Source: Clostridia bacterium | Lineage (GTDB): Bacteria > Bacillota > Clostridia > Lachnospirales > Anaerotignaceae | NCBI GenBank assembly: GCA_029098265.1 | Contig: JAQXNZ010000085.1 | Span: 1-38,432 of the forward strand | DNA length: 38,432 nucleotides | Direction of reading: 5' to 3' | Shown here: positions 9,548 to 19,332 of the stretch, piece after piece | How positions within the stretch are numbered: the stretch's first letter is position 1 | Layout: each line of letters starts with the position of its first letter | Position numbers and translations under genes: made by a program | Notes under the pieces: generated by a model | Databases searched by the model: none | What the model was told of the DNA's origin: nothing | What the model saw: only the letters and a program-made list of their open reading frames with translations

Positions 9548-10162
9548 TTACACTCTGCTGAGCTCTTTAAGAGCAGCAGAAAGTATTTTCTGAACGTCCA
9601 TCGTTTCGTTGTAAACCTTGGCAACGGCCCTGAGCGCCTCACTCCTTGTATAGCCGAGGGCAATAAGAGCCTCCGCCGCCTCGCTTCTGTCATCGCCTGC
9701 CGCGGCCGTAACCGCTGCCGCCGCTTCGGCATCACCCTCAAATGCCGCAGTCAGGTCATCGTTTCCTATCTTGTCTTTCAGGTCAAGTATTACCCTCTGG
9801 GCTGTCTTTTTTCCTATGCCGGGCGCTCTGGCAATAGCCGCCGCATCTCCTGTCACTATGGCTGTTATAAGCTGTGATGGGTTCATTACTCCCAGTATGC
9901 TGACAGCCGCCTTGGGGCCTATTCCCGATACAGATATAAGCTTTTCATATACGGCCTTTTCCTCCCTTGTGGCAAAGCCGAAAAGCGTTATTCCGTCCTC
10001 CCTGACACTCATATAGGTATAGACGGTGACCTCTCCCTTTTGAGAGCACAGCTGCTGTGCAGAAAAGGCAGGCACAATCACTTCGTAGCCTATGCCGTTG
10101 TTTTCCACTATAAGCCTGTCGCCGCCGTTATATGCTATTTCTCCCTTTATATAAGAAATCAT
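9548..10162 (-). CDS. ruvA: Holliday junction branch migration protein RuvA
   Basis: MISYIKGEIAYNGGDRLIVENNGIGYEVIVPA..., ISVSGIGPKAAVSIL, APGIGKKTAQRVILDLKDK; adjacent to ruvB. Confidence 0.96.
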   Translation of the reverse strand: MISYIKGEIAYNGGDRLIVENNGIGYEVIVPAFSAQQLCSQKGEVTVYTYMSVREDGITLFGFATREEKAVYEKLISVSGIGPKAAVSILGVMNPSQLITAIVTGDAAAIARAPGIGKKTAQRVILDLKDKIGNDDLTAAFEGDAEAAAAVTAAAGDDRSEAAEALIALGYTRSEALRAVAKVYNETMDVQKILSAALKELSRV

Positions 10163-10258
10163 AATTTATCCTCTCACAAACGGTATATTAATAAGATTAT
10201 TATAACGCATGAGGTATATTATTTCAACATCGGGCAAATCCACACAGTTAAATTACCG

Positions 10259-10289
10259 AAAAAACGCAGCCGGAAAAATTCCGACTGCG
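10259..10289 (-). terminator. Intrinsic terminator of pyc
   Basis: Minus strand CGCAGTCGGAA-TTTTT-CCGGCTGCG followed by T6 (A6 at 10259-10264), just after the pyc stop. Confidence 0.8.
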
Positions 10290-10316
10290 TAAAAAGTACA
10301 CTGTAAAAGCAAATTA

Positions 10317-13300
10317 TTATTTTTCGTCCACCTTGAAGGATACAAGCAGTTCCTCCTGGTTGACTGAAGCGCCCTCATGCACATATATCTTGTCTACTGT
10401 GCCCGATACTCTTGAAAGGACAGATGTTTCCATCTTCATGGCCTCTACAGTCATAATAACCGTATTCTTTTCTACTCTGTCGCCTTCCTTTACAAATATC
10501 TTGCTTACGTTTCCGGGGATAGGTGAACCCAGATGTGCAGGGTTGTTCTTCTCGGCTTTGAGCTTTCTGTCGCTCTTTACCTCAAGACTCTTATCAAGGA
10601 TAGATACCTCACGCATAATACCGTTTATTTCAAAGGTAAGCGTTCTGTAGCCTTCCTCATTAGGCTCTGTCATATCGATATATTTAATTGTTATGGCCTT
10701 TCCTTCGCCTATTCTGAGCACTGTTTCCTCGCCCTTTTTCAGTCCGTAGAAGTACACATGGCTGTCAAGACGTGAAACGTCATTGTAGTGCTGAAGATGT
10801 GTGCAGTAATCATCATATACCTTCGGATAGAGGGCATAGCTGAGTATGTTTCTTATATTTACATGGTCGAAGTTGAACTTATCCATAAGTTCCTCGCCCA
10901 TTTTGTCAAAATCGGCAGGCTCAAGCAGTTCTCCGGCACGTCCGCTGATGGGCTTCTGATCCTTGAGAACAAGCTTTGACATTTCCTCAGGGAAGCCTCC
11001 GTCGGGTCTGCCCACAAGTCCCTTGAAGTACTCAACGGCTGATTCGGGATATGAAAGGTCTTTGCCCTTTTCAAAAATGTTATCCTTTGTAAGTCCGTTC
11101 TTCTGCATGAAGATAGCAAAGTCACCGATAACCTTTGATGAAGGTGTAACCTTTACGATATTGCCGAACAGCTCATTGGCCTGTTTATAGAGCTCCTTGA
11201 TATTCTCAAACTCGTCATCAGAACCCATTTCCTTTGCCTGGAAGCGAAGGTTGGAGTACTGACCGCCGGGTATTTCATACTTATATATTTCGGTGCTGGG
11301 AGTTTTCATTTTGCTCTCAAAACCGCCGTATACCTTTCTTACGTCCTCATAGTAGCGGCTTATCTCTTTCATTTCTTCGGGGTCAAGGCCTGTGTCTCTC
11401 TCCGTTCCCTTAAGGGCATACACTACCGAGTTCATAGAAGGTTGGCTTGTGGTTGTTGACATGGACTCTATTGCAAGGTCAACAATGTCAACGCCTGCCT
11501 CTGCCGCCATAAGAACCGTTGAAACTCCGTTACCCGTTGTATCGTGGGTATGCAGATGTACGGGTATGCTGAGTTCCTTTTTGAGTTCCGTAAAGAGCGT
11601 CTTTGCGGCATAGGGCTTAAGCAGTCCCGCCATATCCTTAATGGCAAATATATGACAGCCGAGACTCTCAATCTCTTTGGCCTTTTTAATATAGTAATCT
11701 ATAGTATATTTCTTCTCATTGGGGTTCATTATGTCGCCTGTGTAGCATATAGTACCCTCTACTATACAGCCCGTTGACAGTGCCACCTCAATGGGCATCT
11801 TCATATTTTCAATCCAGTTAAGTGAATCGAATATACGGAATACATCAACACCTCTTTCGGCTGAAACCTCGATGAATTTCTTAACAACATTGTCGGGATA
11901 GTTCTTATATCCTACGGCATTTGACGCACGAAGAAGCATCTGTATAAGAGTATTTGGCATGGCCTTTCTGAGCTGTTCAAGTCTTACCCAAGGCGACTCC
12001 TTAAGGAAACGGTATGCAACGTCGAAGGTTGCGCCGCCCCATGCTTCTGCCGAGAATGCGTTTCTTAACATTACGTTAGCCGCAGGCGCCGCCGTAACAA
12101 GGTCCTTTGTACGGAAACGTGTCGCGCAGAGTGACTGGTGGGCGTCACGCATTGTTGTGTCTGTAACGTAAAGCTTTTTGTCGTTGAGTATCTTCTTTGT
12201 GAAGCCCTCGGCTCCGAGCTTAAGGTACTCGTCCCTTGCGCCGTATACCTTCATATCGGCGTCATACTTGGGCGGAGTGATAGGGCCGAAATCGGGCTTT
12301 TCACCCTTGGACTCATTTACAATCTTGTTTCCGATAAACTCGGCTATCTTTGAAGCTCTGTCCTTGGACTGGGCTATGTCGAAAAGCTCGGGTGTTTCCT
12401 CGATAAATGTAGTAGTACATTTTTCCTCCTGGAAGGTCTTGCTCTGTACAACATTTATAAGGAAAGGAATATTTGTCTTTACTCCTCTTATTCGTGTTTC
12501 CTTAAGAGCTCTTACGCATTTGCGCACTGTTCCCTCAAAGGTGCGGTCATAGGCAATTATTTTAACAAGCAGACTGTCGTAGTAAGGCATTACCTCAGCG
12601 CCTGTGAATACGTTACCGCCGTCAAGACGTATGCCGTTACCTGCAGGTGAACGGTATACCGTTATTTTTCCCGTATCGGGAAGGAAGTTGTTTGTAGGGT
12701 CCTCTGTGGTTACACGAAGCTGTATGGCGTGTCCGCTGCAGTGTACGTCCTCCTGGGACTTTATGCCTACCTTTTCAGAGAAAAGGCTGTAGCCCTCGGC
12801 AACAAGTATCTGTGTTGTAACAAGGTCAACACCCGTTATCATTTCGGTTACAGTATGCTCAACCTGAATACGGGGGTTCATCTCGATGAAATAATAGTTT
12901 TCATCTGCGTCCACAAGGAACTCCAATGTACCCGCATTGCTGTAGCCTACAAATTTTGAAAGCTTAACAGCATCGGCAAATATTTTCTGTCTTGTCTCCA
13001 TGCTTATGGAAGATGCGGGAGCATACTCGACAACCTTCTGATGTCTTCTCTGTACGGAACAGTCACGGTCATAGAGGTGGATAACATTGCCGTATTTATC
13101 GCCCATTACCTGCACTTCAATATGCTTGGGGCTCTTAAGATATTTCTCGATGAATATTTTATCATCACCAAATGCCTTTTTGGCTTCGTTTTTGGCTTCT
13201 TCAAACTCCTTGGGCATATCCTCGGGGCCGTTTACAATTCTCATGCCTCGTCCGCCGCCGCCGTTTGAAGCCTTAAGCATTACGGGGTAGCCAATCTTCT

Positions 13301-13769
13301 CGGCAATTTTCGTTACCTCATCAAGGGATTTAAGCGCATGGTCAACGCCGGGAATAATGGGAACGCCGCACTTTATGGCTATCTGCTTGGAGGATATTTT
13401 ATCTCCCATGGCATTCATAGTCTGAACTGTGGGGCCAATGAAAGTGATGCCGTTTTTCTCACAGGCCTCAACAAATTCGGGGTTCTCGGACAAAAAGCCG
13501 TACCCGGGATGAATTGCGTCTACATTTCTTTCCTTAGCTATTTTTATTATCTCATTTATATCCAGATAAGCGTCTACAGGACCCTTATTAGGATTGAGCT
13601 TATAGCTCTCATCGGCCTTTGTTCTGAAAGCCGAGTATTTATCCTCTTTTGAAAATACACAAATCGACTGTATGCCGAGTTCGTTAAGGGCTCTGAAAAC
13701 TCTGATGGCAATCTCGCCACGGTTTGCTACAAGCACCCTTTTAAACTCTTTAATCTTCTGTTCCTGCAT
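10317..13769 (-). CDS. pyc: Pyruvate carboxylase
   Basis: 1150 aa: biotin carboxylase domain (LVANRGEIAIRVFRAL, ASNGGGGRGMRIV), carboxyltransferase domain (TDTTMRDAHQSLCATRFRT), C-terminal biotinyl motif VEAMKMET. Confidence 0.97.
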   Translation of the reverse strand: MQEQKIKEFKRVLVANRGEIAIRVFRALNELGIQSICVFSKEDKYSAFRTKADESYKLNPNKGPVDAYLDINEIIKIAKERNVDAIHPGYGFLSENPEFVEACEKNGITFIGPTVQTMNAMGDKISSKQIAIKCGVPIIPGVDHALKSLDEVTKIAEKIGYPVMLKASNGGGGRGMRIVNGPEDMPKEFEEAKNEAKKAFGDDKIFIEKYLKSPKHIEVQVMGDKYGNVIHLYDRDCSVQRRHQKVVEYAPASSISMETRQKIFADAVKLSKFVGYSNAGTLEFLVDADENYYFIEMNPRIQVEHTVTEMITGVDLVTTQILVAEGYSLFSEKVGIKSQEDVHCSGHAIQLRVTTEDPTNNFLPDTGKITVYRSPAGNGIRLDGGNVFTGAEVMPYYDSLLVKIIAYDRTFEGTVRKCVRALKETRIRGVKTNIPFLINVVQSKTFQEEKCTTTFIEETPELFDIAQSKDRASKIAEFIGNKIVNESKGEKPDFGPITPPKYDADMKVYGARDEYLKLGAEGFTKKILNDKKLYVTDTTMRDAHQSLCATRFRTKDLVTAAPAANVMLRNAFSAEAWGGATFDVAYRFLKESPWVRLEQLRKAMPNTLIQMLLRASNAVGYKNYPDNVVKKFIEVSAERGVDVFRIFDSLNWIENMKMPIEVALSTGCIVEGTICYTGDIMNPNEKKYTIDYYIKKAKEIESLGCHIFAIKDMAGLLKPYAAKTLFTELKKELSIPVHLHTHDTTGNGVSTVLMAAEAGVDIVDLAIESMSTTTSQPSMNSVVYALKGTERDTGLDPEEMKEISRYYEDVRKVYGGFESKMKTPSTEIYKYEIPGGQYSNLRFQAKEMGSDDEFENIKELYKQANELFGNIVKVTPSSKVIGDFAIFMQKNGLTKDNIFEKGKDLSYPESAVEYFKGLVGRPDGGFPEEMSKLVLKDQKPISGRAGELLEPADFDKMGEELMDKFNFDHVNIRNILSYALYPKVYDDYCTHLQHYNDVSRLDSHVYFYGLKKGEETVLRIGEGKAITIKYIDMTEPNEEGYRTLTFEINGIMREVSILDKSLEVKSDRKLKAEKNNPAHLGSPIPGNVSKIFVKEGDRVEKNTVIMTVEAMKMETSVLSRVSGTVDKIYVHEGASVNQEELLVSFKVDEK

Positions 13770-14004
13770 TGAAGTACCTCCCTTTCACAAGAGAAATTTT
13801 ATATTACAACTTAAGTATTAATTTTAATCATAAAAAAAGAGTAAATCAATATTAATTTTTAAACTTGGAGAAACTTCTATACATTGTATACAATATGAAA
13901 TCTCAATAAATAATTTTTAGCAAATTTTTCTCCTTATTTTATTCATTGCTCTGTTTATTGGGAAAAATGCTTTACACATTCACGCTTTATCACACTGAAT
14001 AAGT

Positions 14005-14033
14005 AAAAAGACACAGTGCTTATGTACTGTGTC
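14005..14033 (-). terminator. Intrinsic terminator of the two-component operon
   Basis: GACACAGT...ACTGTGTC stem (14010-14033), minus-strand T-run from A5 at 14005-14009. Confidence 0.75.
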
Positions 14034-14057
14034 CTTCTCATAAAATCTTTAAATATG

Positions 14058-15530
14058 CTATTCAAGCTTAAATTTAGTTATAAACTCCGTGCCTTGTCCG
14101 ACAGCACTGTTGACCTCAACCTCGGCATTATGGACGTCTATTATCCATTTCGCAATGGAAAGTCCGAGGCCGTTTCCGGGTATTTCCTTATTTCTGGACT
14201 TATCCACTCTGTAAAATCTGTCGAATATATGCGGCAAATCCTCCTCGCTTATGCCGAAGCCGTTATCCTTTACACAGGCACAGGCATATCCGTCCTCCTT
14301 ATACAGTCTATAGGTTATCTCCTTGTTTTCGCCGCTGTACTTAACGGCATTTTCAGTAAATATCCACAGCATCTGCTTTATAAGGTCGGGGTCGCCGTTT
14401 ATCACTATATCTTCTTCGCATATATCGGTCACTACCCTGACCTTTTCGTCGGTTACGCCCAAATCCTTTGCAATATCGTTAATGGCCTCATTAAGCGACA
14501 TGGGCTGTTTCTGTACATGGTTGCGCTTCTGGTCGCTCCTTGCCAAAAACAGAAGATTTTTTATCATTACCGACATGTGTTCTGTTTCCTCAAGTATATT
14601 GTTTACCGATTCCTGAAGTATCTCCGGGTCGTCCTTGCCCCACCTGTCTATCAGGTTGGCATATCCCTTGATTACAGCTATGGGCGTTCTGAGCTCGTGG
14701 GAGGCATCGGATACAAATCGGCTTTGCTGTTCAAAGGATTGCTCGAGCCTTTCAATCATGGAATTGAATGTAACAGACAGTTCCTTCAGTTCATCGTCGG
14801 GGCCGGTTATCTCAATTCTCTGGCTCAAGTCCTCTCCGCTTATCCTCTCGGCGGTTTCCCTTATTTTTCTGACAGGTCTGAGCAATACATAACTTATATA
14901 AACTCCGATTATTCCTGCGGCAAGTATACCAAGTATATCAACATAAATAAGCCTTGAAGCTATAAACTTAATATAATAAGCATTGCTTAACAGTGCCCTG
15001 TACAGATTGACAGTATAGATACAGCCGTCACACACAAATTCTTTCTGGATCCCTATAAACTCATGTCCGTTTTTGGTATACAGCGTATAGCCGTCACTTC
15101 CGAATACTCTGATACGGCTGCTTTTTGCCGATTTCTCTCTGAAATTGAAGCTGCCCGTAATGTCATCAGGCAGCTCATTCCTGTTCATAGGCTCCATAGC
15201 GCTGTTTCCGCTGCCGTCATCAAGAAATGCACCGCTTACAAGTATTTTGCCGTCGGTATGGTTTTCTATTATATAGTCCACATAGCTGCTGCCTATTACG
15301 TCCTGTATTTTTTTTGCGTTAATCTCTTTACCGCTCCTTATATAGCTTTCTATGCTTTCGGAACATGTCTGTAACGATGAAAACGTAATAGCAATGCCCA
15401 TGTCCTTGGCAGTTATAAGCAGTATACAGCTGATTGTTACTATAGTAACAGTAAACAGAGAAGCATATAACAGCATTATCTTCTTTGTTATAGGCATACT
15501 TTCATATCGGCTTTTAATTCTGTTCTTCAT
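14058..15530 (-). CDS. Sensor histidine kinase (two TM, HAMP, HisKA, HATPase_c)
   Basis: SDASHELRTPIAVIKGYANLI H-box, HAMP-like region, DNGFGISEEDLPHIFDRFYRVDKSR, NGLGLSIAKWI. Confidence 0.95.
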   Translation of the reverse strand: MKNRIKSRYESMPITKKIMLLYASLFTVTIVTISCILLITAKDMGIAITFSSLQTCSESIESYIRSGKEINAKKIQDVIGSSYVDYIIENHTDGKILVSGAFLDDGSGNSAMEPMNRNELPDDITGSFNFREKSAKSSRIRVFGSDGYTLYTKNGHEFIGIQKEFVCDGCIYTVNLYRALLSNAYYIKFIASRLIYVDILGILAAGIIGVYISYVLLRPVRKIRETAERISGEDLSQRIEITGPDDELKELSVTFNSMIERLEQSFEQQSRFVSDASHELRTPIAVIKGYANLIDRWGKDDPEILQESVNNILEETEHMSVMIKNLLFLARSDQKRNHVQKQPMSLNEAINDIAKDLGVTDEKVRVVTDICEEDIVINGDPDLIKQMLWIFTENAVKYSGENKEITYRLYKEDGYACACVKDNGFGISEEDLPHIFDRFYRVDKSRNKEIPGNGLGLSIAKWIIDVHNAEVEVNSAVGQGTEFITKFKLE

Positions 15531-16203
15531 CTTTTATATAATAGCCTACCCCTCTGATAGTATGGATATATTTTTTATTGAAACGCTCGTCTATTTTAGA
15601 CCTAAGGTATCTGATATAGACATCTACTACATTTGTTTCCCCGATATAGTTATAGCCCCATACCTGATTAAGTATCTGCTCCCTTGAAAGAACAATGTTC
15701 TTGCTCTTAAGCAGATAAAGCAACAGGTCATATTCCTTTTTGGTCAGCTCCACAACTTCTTCTCCGACCTTTACAAGGTGCTTGTCCGCATCAATCGTCA
15801 GGTCTCCGCAGGTAAATACATTTTTAACTATAGGCTCGGGTCTTACTCTCTTTAAGGCAACTCTCATTCTGGCGAGAAGCTCCTCAATGGCAAAGGGCTT
15901 TGTCACATAGTCATCAGCACCCGAGTCAAGTCCCGCCACCTTATCTATTACTTCGTCCTTGGCAGTCAGCATTATAATAGGTATGTCACTGGTTTTTCTT
16001 ATTCTTCTGCATATTTCTATGCCGTTAAGCCCCGGCAGCATAAGATCAAGCAATATCAGGTCATAGGCTCCGCTCTGGGCCTCATCGAAGCCCTCCCTGC
16101 CGTCATGGCATACCTTTACATCATATCCCTCGTATTTGAGTTCGAGTTCCACGAAGCGGGCAAGCTTCACCTCGTCCTCTATAAGAAGAATTTTCTTATT
16201 CAT
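15514..16203 (-). CDS. OmpR/PhoB-family response regulator
   Basis: MNKKILLIEDEVKLARFVELEL, DLILLDLMLPGLNG, PIIMLTAKDE, winged-helix end VWGYNYIGETNVVDVYIRYLRSKID; overlaps the kinase ORF. Confidence 0.96.
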   Translation of the reverse strand: MNKKILLIEDEVKLARFVELELKYEGYDVKVCHDGREGFDEAQSGAYDLILLDLMLPGLNGIEICRRIRKTSDIPIIMLTAKDEVIDKVAGLDSGADDYVTKPFAIEELLARMRVALKRVRPEPIVKNVFTCGDLTIDADKHLVKVGEEVVELTKKEYDLLLYLLKSKNIVLSREQILNQVWGYNYIGETNVVDVYIRYLRSKIDERFNKKYIHTIRGVGYYIKDEEQN

Positions 16204-16489
16204 ATCAAAAACCTCCCAATATATCAGTGTATATTATACTCCTAAATCAACAAAAATTAAAGATTCGCCGTAAAAGCGATAAATATACGCATAAAAATCT
16301 ATATATTTACTGTCACTTCCTATAATAAATAATTTTTTAATATTTGTACATTGGGACTATATTAGAATATGATTAGATTACTGATTTCGAGCAATTAAAC
16401 TGAGTATAATTATGAATTTAACAATTTATAATTTGCAAAAATCCTCTGTATATAGTATAATATTTGAGATTGTTTAGGAGGGTATCAAA

Positions 16490-17569
16490 ATGAAAATTAA
16501 ATATATTGCTCTTGTTCTTGCCGCCGCCCTTGCCTGCGGGACATTTACTTCAGCCTGTACAAAACAGGAAAGCAGCGAACAGCAGATACTTGACAGCCGA
16601 GAAGTGGACTTCTCCAATATCGGTCTTAAATATACTACACCTGAAAGCTGGCAGGAATATACAAAGTCAAACAGCATATATCCCTATGCCTATGATGAAG
16701 ATTTCACCATTGCCAACATCAGATACAACTACATCACTCCCGAGGACTGGGAGATAATTTCAAAGGCAACCGATGGGTTCCAACTTGATGATTATCTTTA
16801 TCCGATTTGTGAGATAATTGTTGTCCAGACCGATAAAGCCGATAAGCTTAAGAACTCAGGTCTTTACACAACCTTTTCTTCCAGACAGCTTATACAGGAG
16901 AACAACGGAGTAAGCTATTATCTTTTCTCCGATTATGTCGGCTCTACAAGAGGCATGACAGATGAGAATATTGAAATATACGACAATATATGCGCTTCCG
17001 TGCAGGAGCTTGCGGATTCGATGACGGTATCCGACTTTGACGTGGATGCTTATGTTGAAACAAAATATGCCGAAAAGAATACAATATCATTCTCAACGGA
17101 AACCCTTGACGGCAAAGAAATAGACAGCAGTGTTTTCGGAGACTATGACCTGACACTGTTCTATGTCTGGGGAACATACATTTATCCCGATGTTGACAAC
17201 ATTGCCGCTATTGAGCAGGCCTATGAGCATGCAAAGGAGCTCGGAAATGTAAATGTTATAGCCCTTTGCATAGACACACCTTCATCAAAGCTTGATGACA
17301 GCGACGAAGCAAAGGAGCTTGCTGAAAAGGCCAAGGAAGCCTTTAATGCGGCAGGCGCTCAGTTTGATGTAATAAAGCTTGACAGCAATCTCGCCTCCTT
17401 CGTATCCAACAACTTTGAAACTATACCCGCCTTCACAATGGTGGACAAAAACGGTATAGCAAGGGGCGGATATTATGAGGGCGTTTACGGCGGCGATGAT
17501 TACGTTAAATTCATTGATGCGGCTCTCAAACAGTACGTTGAGACAGCCGATGCTGAAACAGCCGAATGA
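16490..17569 (+). CDS. Lipoprotein with a thioredoxin/TlpA-like C-terminal domain lacking the CXXC motif
   Basis: Lipobox FTSAC; C-terminal region FGDYDLTLFYVWGTYIYPDVDNI ... IPAFTMVDKNGIARGGYYEG follows the TlpA pattern without cysteines; SD AGGAGGGTATCAAAATG. Confidence 0.7.
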   Translation: MKIKYIALVLAAALACGTFTSACTKQESSEQQILDSREVDFSNIGLKYTTPESWQEYTKSNSIYPYAYDEDFTIANIRYNYITPEDWEIISKATDGFQLDDYLYPICEIIVVQTDKADKLKNSGLYTTFSSRQLIQENNGVSYYLFSDYVGSTRGMTDENIEIYDNICASVQELADSMTVSDFDVDAYVETKYAEKNTISFSTETLDGKEIDSSVFGDYDLTLFYVWGTYIYPDVDNIAAIEQAYEHAKELGNVNVIALCIDTPSSKLDDSDEAKELAEKAKEAFNAAGAQFDVIKLDSNLASFVSNNFETIPAFTMVDKNGIARGGYYEGVYGGDDYVKFIDAALKQYVETADAETAE

Positions 17570-17576
17570 CCAAAAA

Positions 17577-17608
17577 CCTCTCTTTCTTCGTGAAAGAGAG
17601 GTTTTTTT
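17577..17608 (+). terminator. Intrinsic terminator of the TlpA-like lipoprotein gene (possibly bidirectional)
   Basis: CCTCTCTTTC/GAAAGAGAGG perfect 10-bp stem plus T7 (17602-17608); A5 at 17572-17576. Confidence 0.9.
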
Positions 17609-17610
17609 AG

Positions 17611-17844
17611 AGTGTCGACAAAGTCGACACTAAGTCGAAAACAGGTTTTCGACTTGTTTAAATTAATGTATGAAGTCCTGACACTGCGCACAGCTTGTGT
17701 CTTAGGACTTCTCCGAGGTGAAGAGCGCGGTCTCCACCTCGGTTTAAAGCCTCAGAAAACCTTCCCGGTTTTCCGAACCTTTCCCGGTTATTGTAGCTAA
17801 TATCGGGTAATTTCAAATAATTAGTTTAGTTTGTTTATATTCTG
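17611..17844 (+). repeat. Modular hairpin-rich dispersed repeat, copy B
   Basis: AGTGTCGAC-AAA-GTCGACACT (17611-17631); AAGTCGAAAAC-AG-GTTTTCGACTT (17632-17655); stems GAAGTCCT/AGGACTTC (17672-17679/17704-17711) and CCGAGGTG/CACCTCGG (17713-17720/17735-17742); GAAAACC/GGTTTTC (17755-17761/17767-17773); end AGTTTGTTTATATTCTG. Confidence 0.9.
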
Positions 17845-17865
17845 AATCTCTTTTTAAGCCTTTAT

Positions 17866-18240
17866 TTATATCGCTCTGCATAGAGCCCTTATTATCAACA
17901 CCGCCGCTAAAATCCAAATCAGTATTATCGGCAGAGCAAAGTACCATTTTTTAGGTTTTCCTCCGTCCCACAGATGCTCCGACTTGATTTTGCTTTTCTC
18001 CCATATATCCTTTGGTATAAGCTTTATAGTAACAGTCGCAAGAATAGGCAGTATAACAATATCGTCAAGATAGCCGAGCACAGGAATGAAATCCGGTATC
18101 AGGTCTATGGGTGAAAGTGCGTATGCCACCGTCAGCGCCGCAAAAATCTTTGCAGTGACAGGCGTGTCTTTGTCCTTCAAGGCAATAAATATTGCGGGTA
18201 TTTCTTTTTTCAATTTTCTCGCTTTTTCCTTTATATCCAT
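17866..18240 (-). CDS. YkvA-like DUF1232 family protein
   Basis: AKIFAALTVAYALSPIDLIPDFIPVLGYLDDIVILP is the DUF1232 signature; C-terminal TM helix. Confidence 0.9.
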   Translation of the reverse strand: MDIKEKARKLKKEIPAIFIALKDKDTPVTAKIFAALTVAYALSPIDLIPDFIPVLGYLDDIVILPILATVTIKLIPKDIWEKSKIKSEHLWDGGKPKKWYFALPIILIWILAAVLIIRALCRAI

Positions 18241-18282
18241 ATATACGCACTTCCGTTATAAAACCATCTGTCTCTGCTTATA

Positions 18283-18311
18283 AAAACGGCGGCATTTTCT
18301 GCCGCCGTTTT
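18283..18311. terminator. Bidirectional intrinsic terminator
   Basis: AAAACGGCGGCA-TTTTC-TGCCGCCGTTTT. Confidence 0.8.
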
Positions 18312-18312
18312 A

Positions 18313-19317
18313 TCAAAGCTTTACATTGTATATTTCGTCCTTCTCCTGGGGAATAAGCTCTGTTCTTACTCCATTTTGAGTAACGTATCTTCCTTTTTCC
18401 GTAACTCTTCCGATAACGGAGGCATTTACGCCGGCCGCCGTCAGTTTTTTTACAAGCTGTTCACCGTCAAAGGCTGTAATAATCATAGTTCCGCTGGAAA
18501 TCAGCCTGAGAGGGTTTATTCCCGCAAGTCTTGAAAGCTCCTTTGTACAGTCCAGCATCGGAATTTCATCGGCATATATCTCAACGCCTACTCCTGAGCA
18601 TTCGGCTACCTCCCATACGGCACCCAGAATACCGCCCTCAGTAGCATCATGCATGGCGGTTGCGCCGTATTCGGAAGCAATAAGCCCCTCTTTTACAACG
18701 CTTATCTTTGAAGCAAGCGCCTTTGCCTCAGCAAGCATTTCCGCTGATATCTGACCCTCAAGCTTATCGCCGTAATCGTTGGCAATTATTGAAGTGCCCT
18801 CTATAGCTGCCCACTTTGACATTATTATATGCTGTCCCGCTCTTGCTCCTCCGGATGATATAAATTTTCTTCCTTTGGATTTAGCTATGACGGTTCCGCT
18901 TATTACGGGCTTGTTTACTGCCTCTGTTATTTCCGTATGTCCTCCGAGTATCTCTATTCCGAGTTCGTCTGCCGCTTTATATGCGCCGTCTATTATATCC
19001 TTAAGGTCACTCTCTGTACTTCCCTTTGGCATAAGTGCCGTAAGAAGCAGACCGATAGGCTCCGCACCTGCCGAAGCGGCGTCATTACAGTTGATATGGA
19101 CAACAAGATATCCTGCATTACTGCCTGCCGCTGTAATCGGGTCGGTAGAAAGCACGCAAAACTCTCCGCACGTATCCACCGCAGAGCAGTCCTCACCCGT
19201 TGACGGTCTTATTATAACGTCTTTTCTTTTGTGTTTATTGTTATTGATAGGGTCAAGCACTATCCTGTTGAGTACCTCAACGGGCACCTTACCTATTTCA
19301 AGTATGTTTTCTTCCAT
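18313..19317 (-). CDS. AIR synthase-related / HypE-like protein
   Basis: STGEDCSAVDTCGEFCVLSTDPITAAGSNAGYLVVHINCNDAASAGAEPIGLLLTALMP, GGHTEITEAV, MHDATEGGILGAVWEVAE. Confidence 0.85.
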   Translation of the reverse strand: MEENILEIGKVPVEVLNRIVLDPINNNKHKRKDVIIRPSTGEDCSAVDTCGEFCVLSTDPITAAGSNAGYLVVHINCNDAASAGAEPIGLLLTALMPKGSTESDLKDIIDGAYKAADELGIEILGGHTEITEAVNKPVISGTVIAKSKGRKFISSGGARAGQHIIMSKWAAIEGTSIIANDYGDKLEGQISAEMLAEAKALASKISVVKEGLIASEYGATAMHDATEGGILGAVWEVAECSGVGVEIYADEIPMLDCTKELSRLAGINPLRLISSGTMIITAFDGEQLVKKLTAAGVNASVIGRVTEKGRYVTQNGVRTELIPQEKDEIYNVKL

Positions 19318-19332
19318 TATATTTCTCCCAAA

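Noticed and set aside
14016-14957. 313-aa + strand ORF
   Set aside because: Antisense to a clear histidine kinase; composition typical of a shadow ORF.
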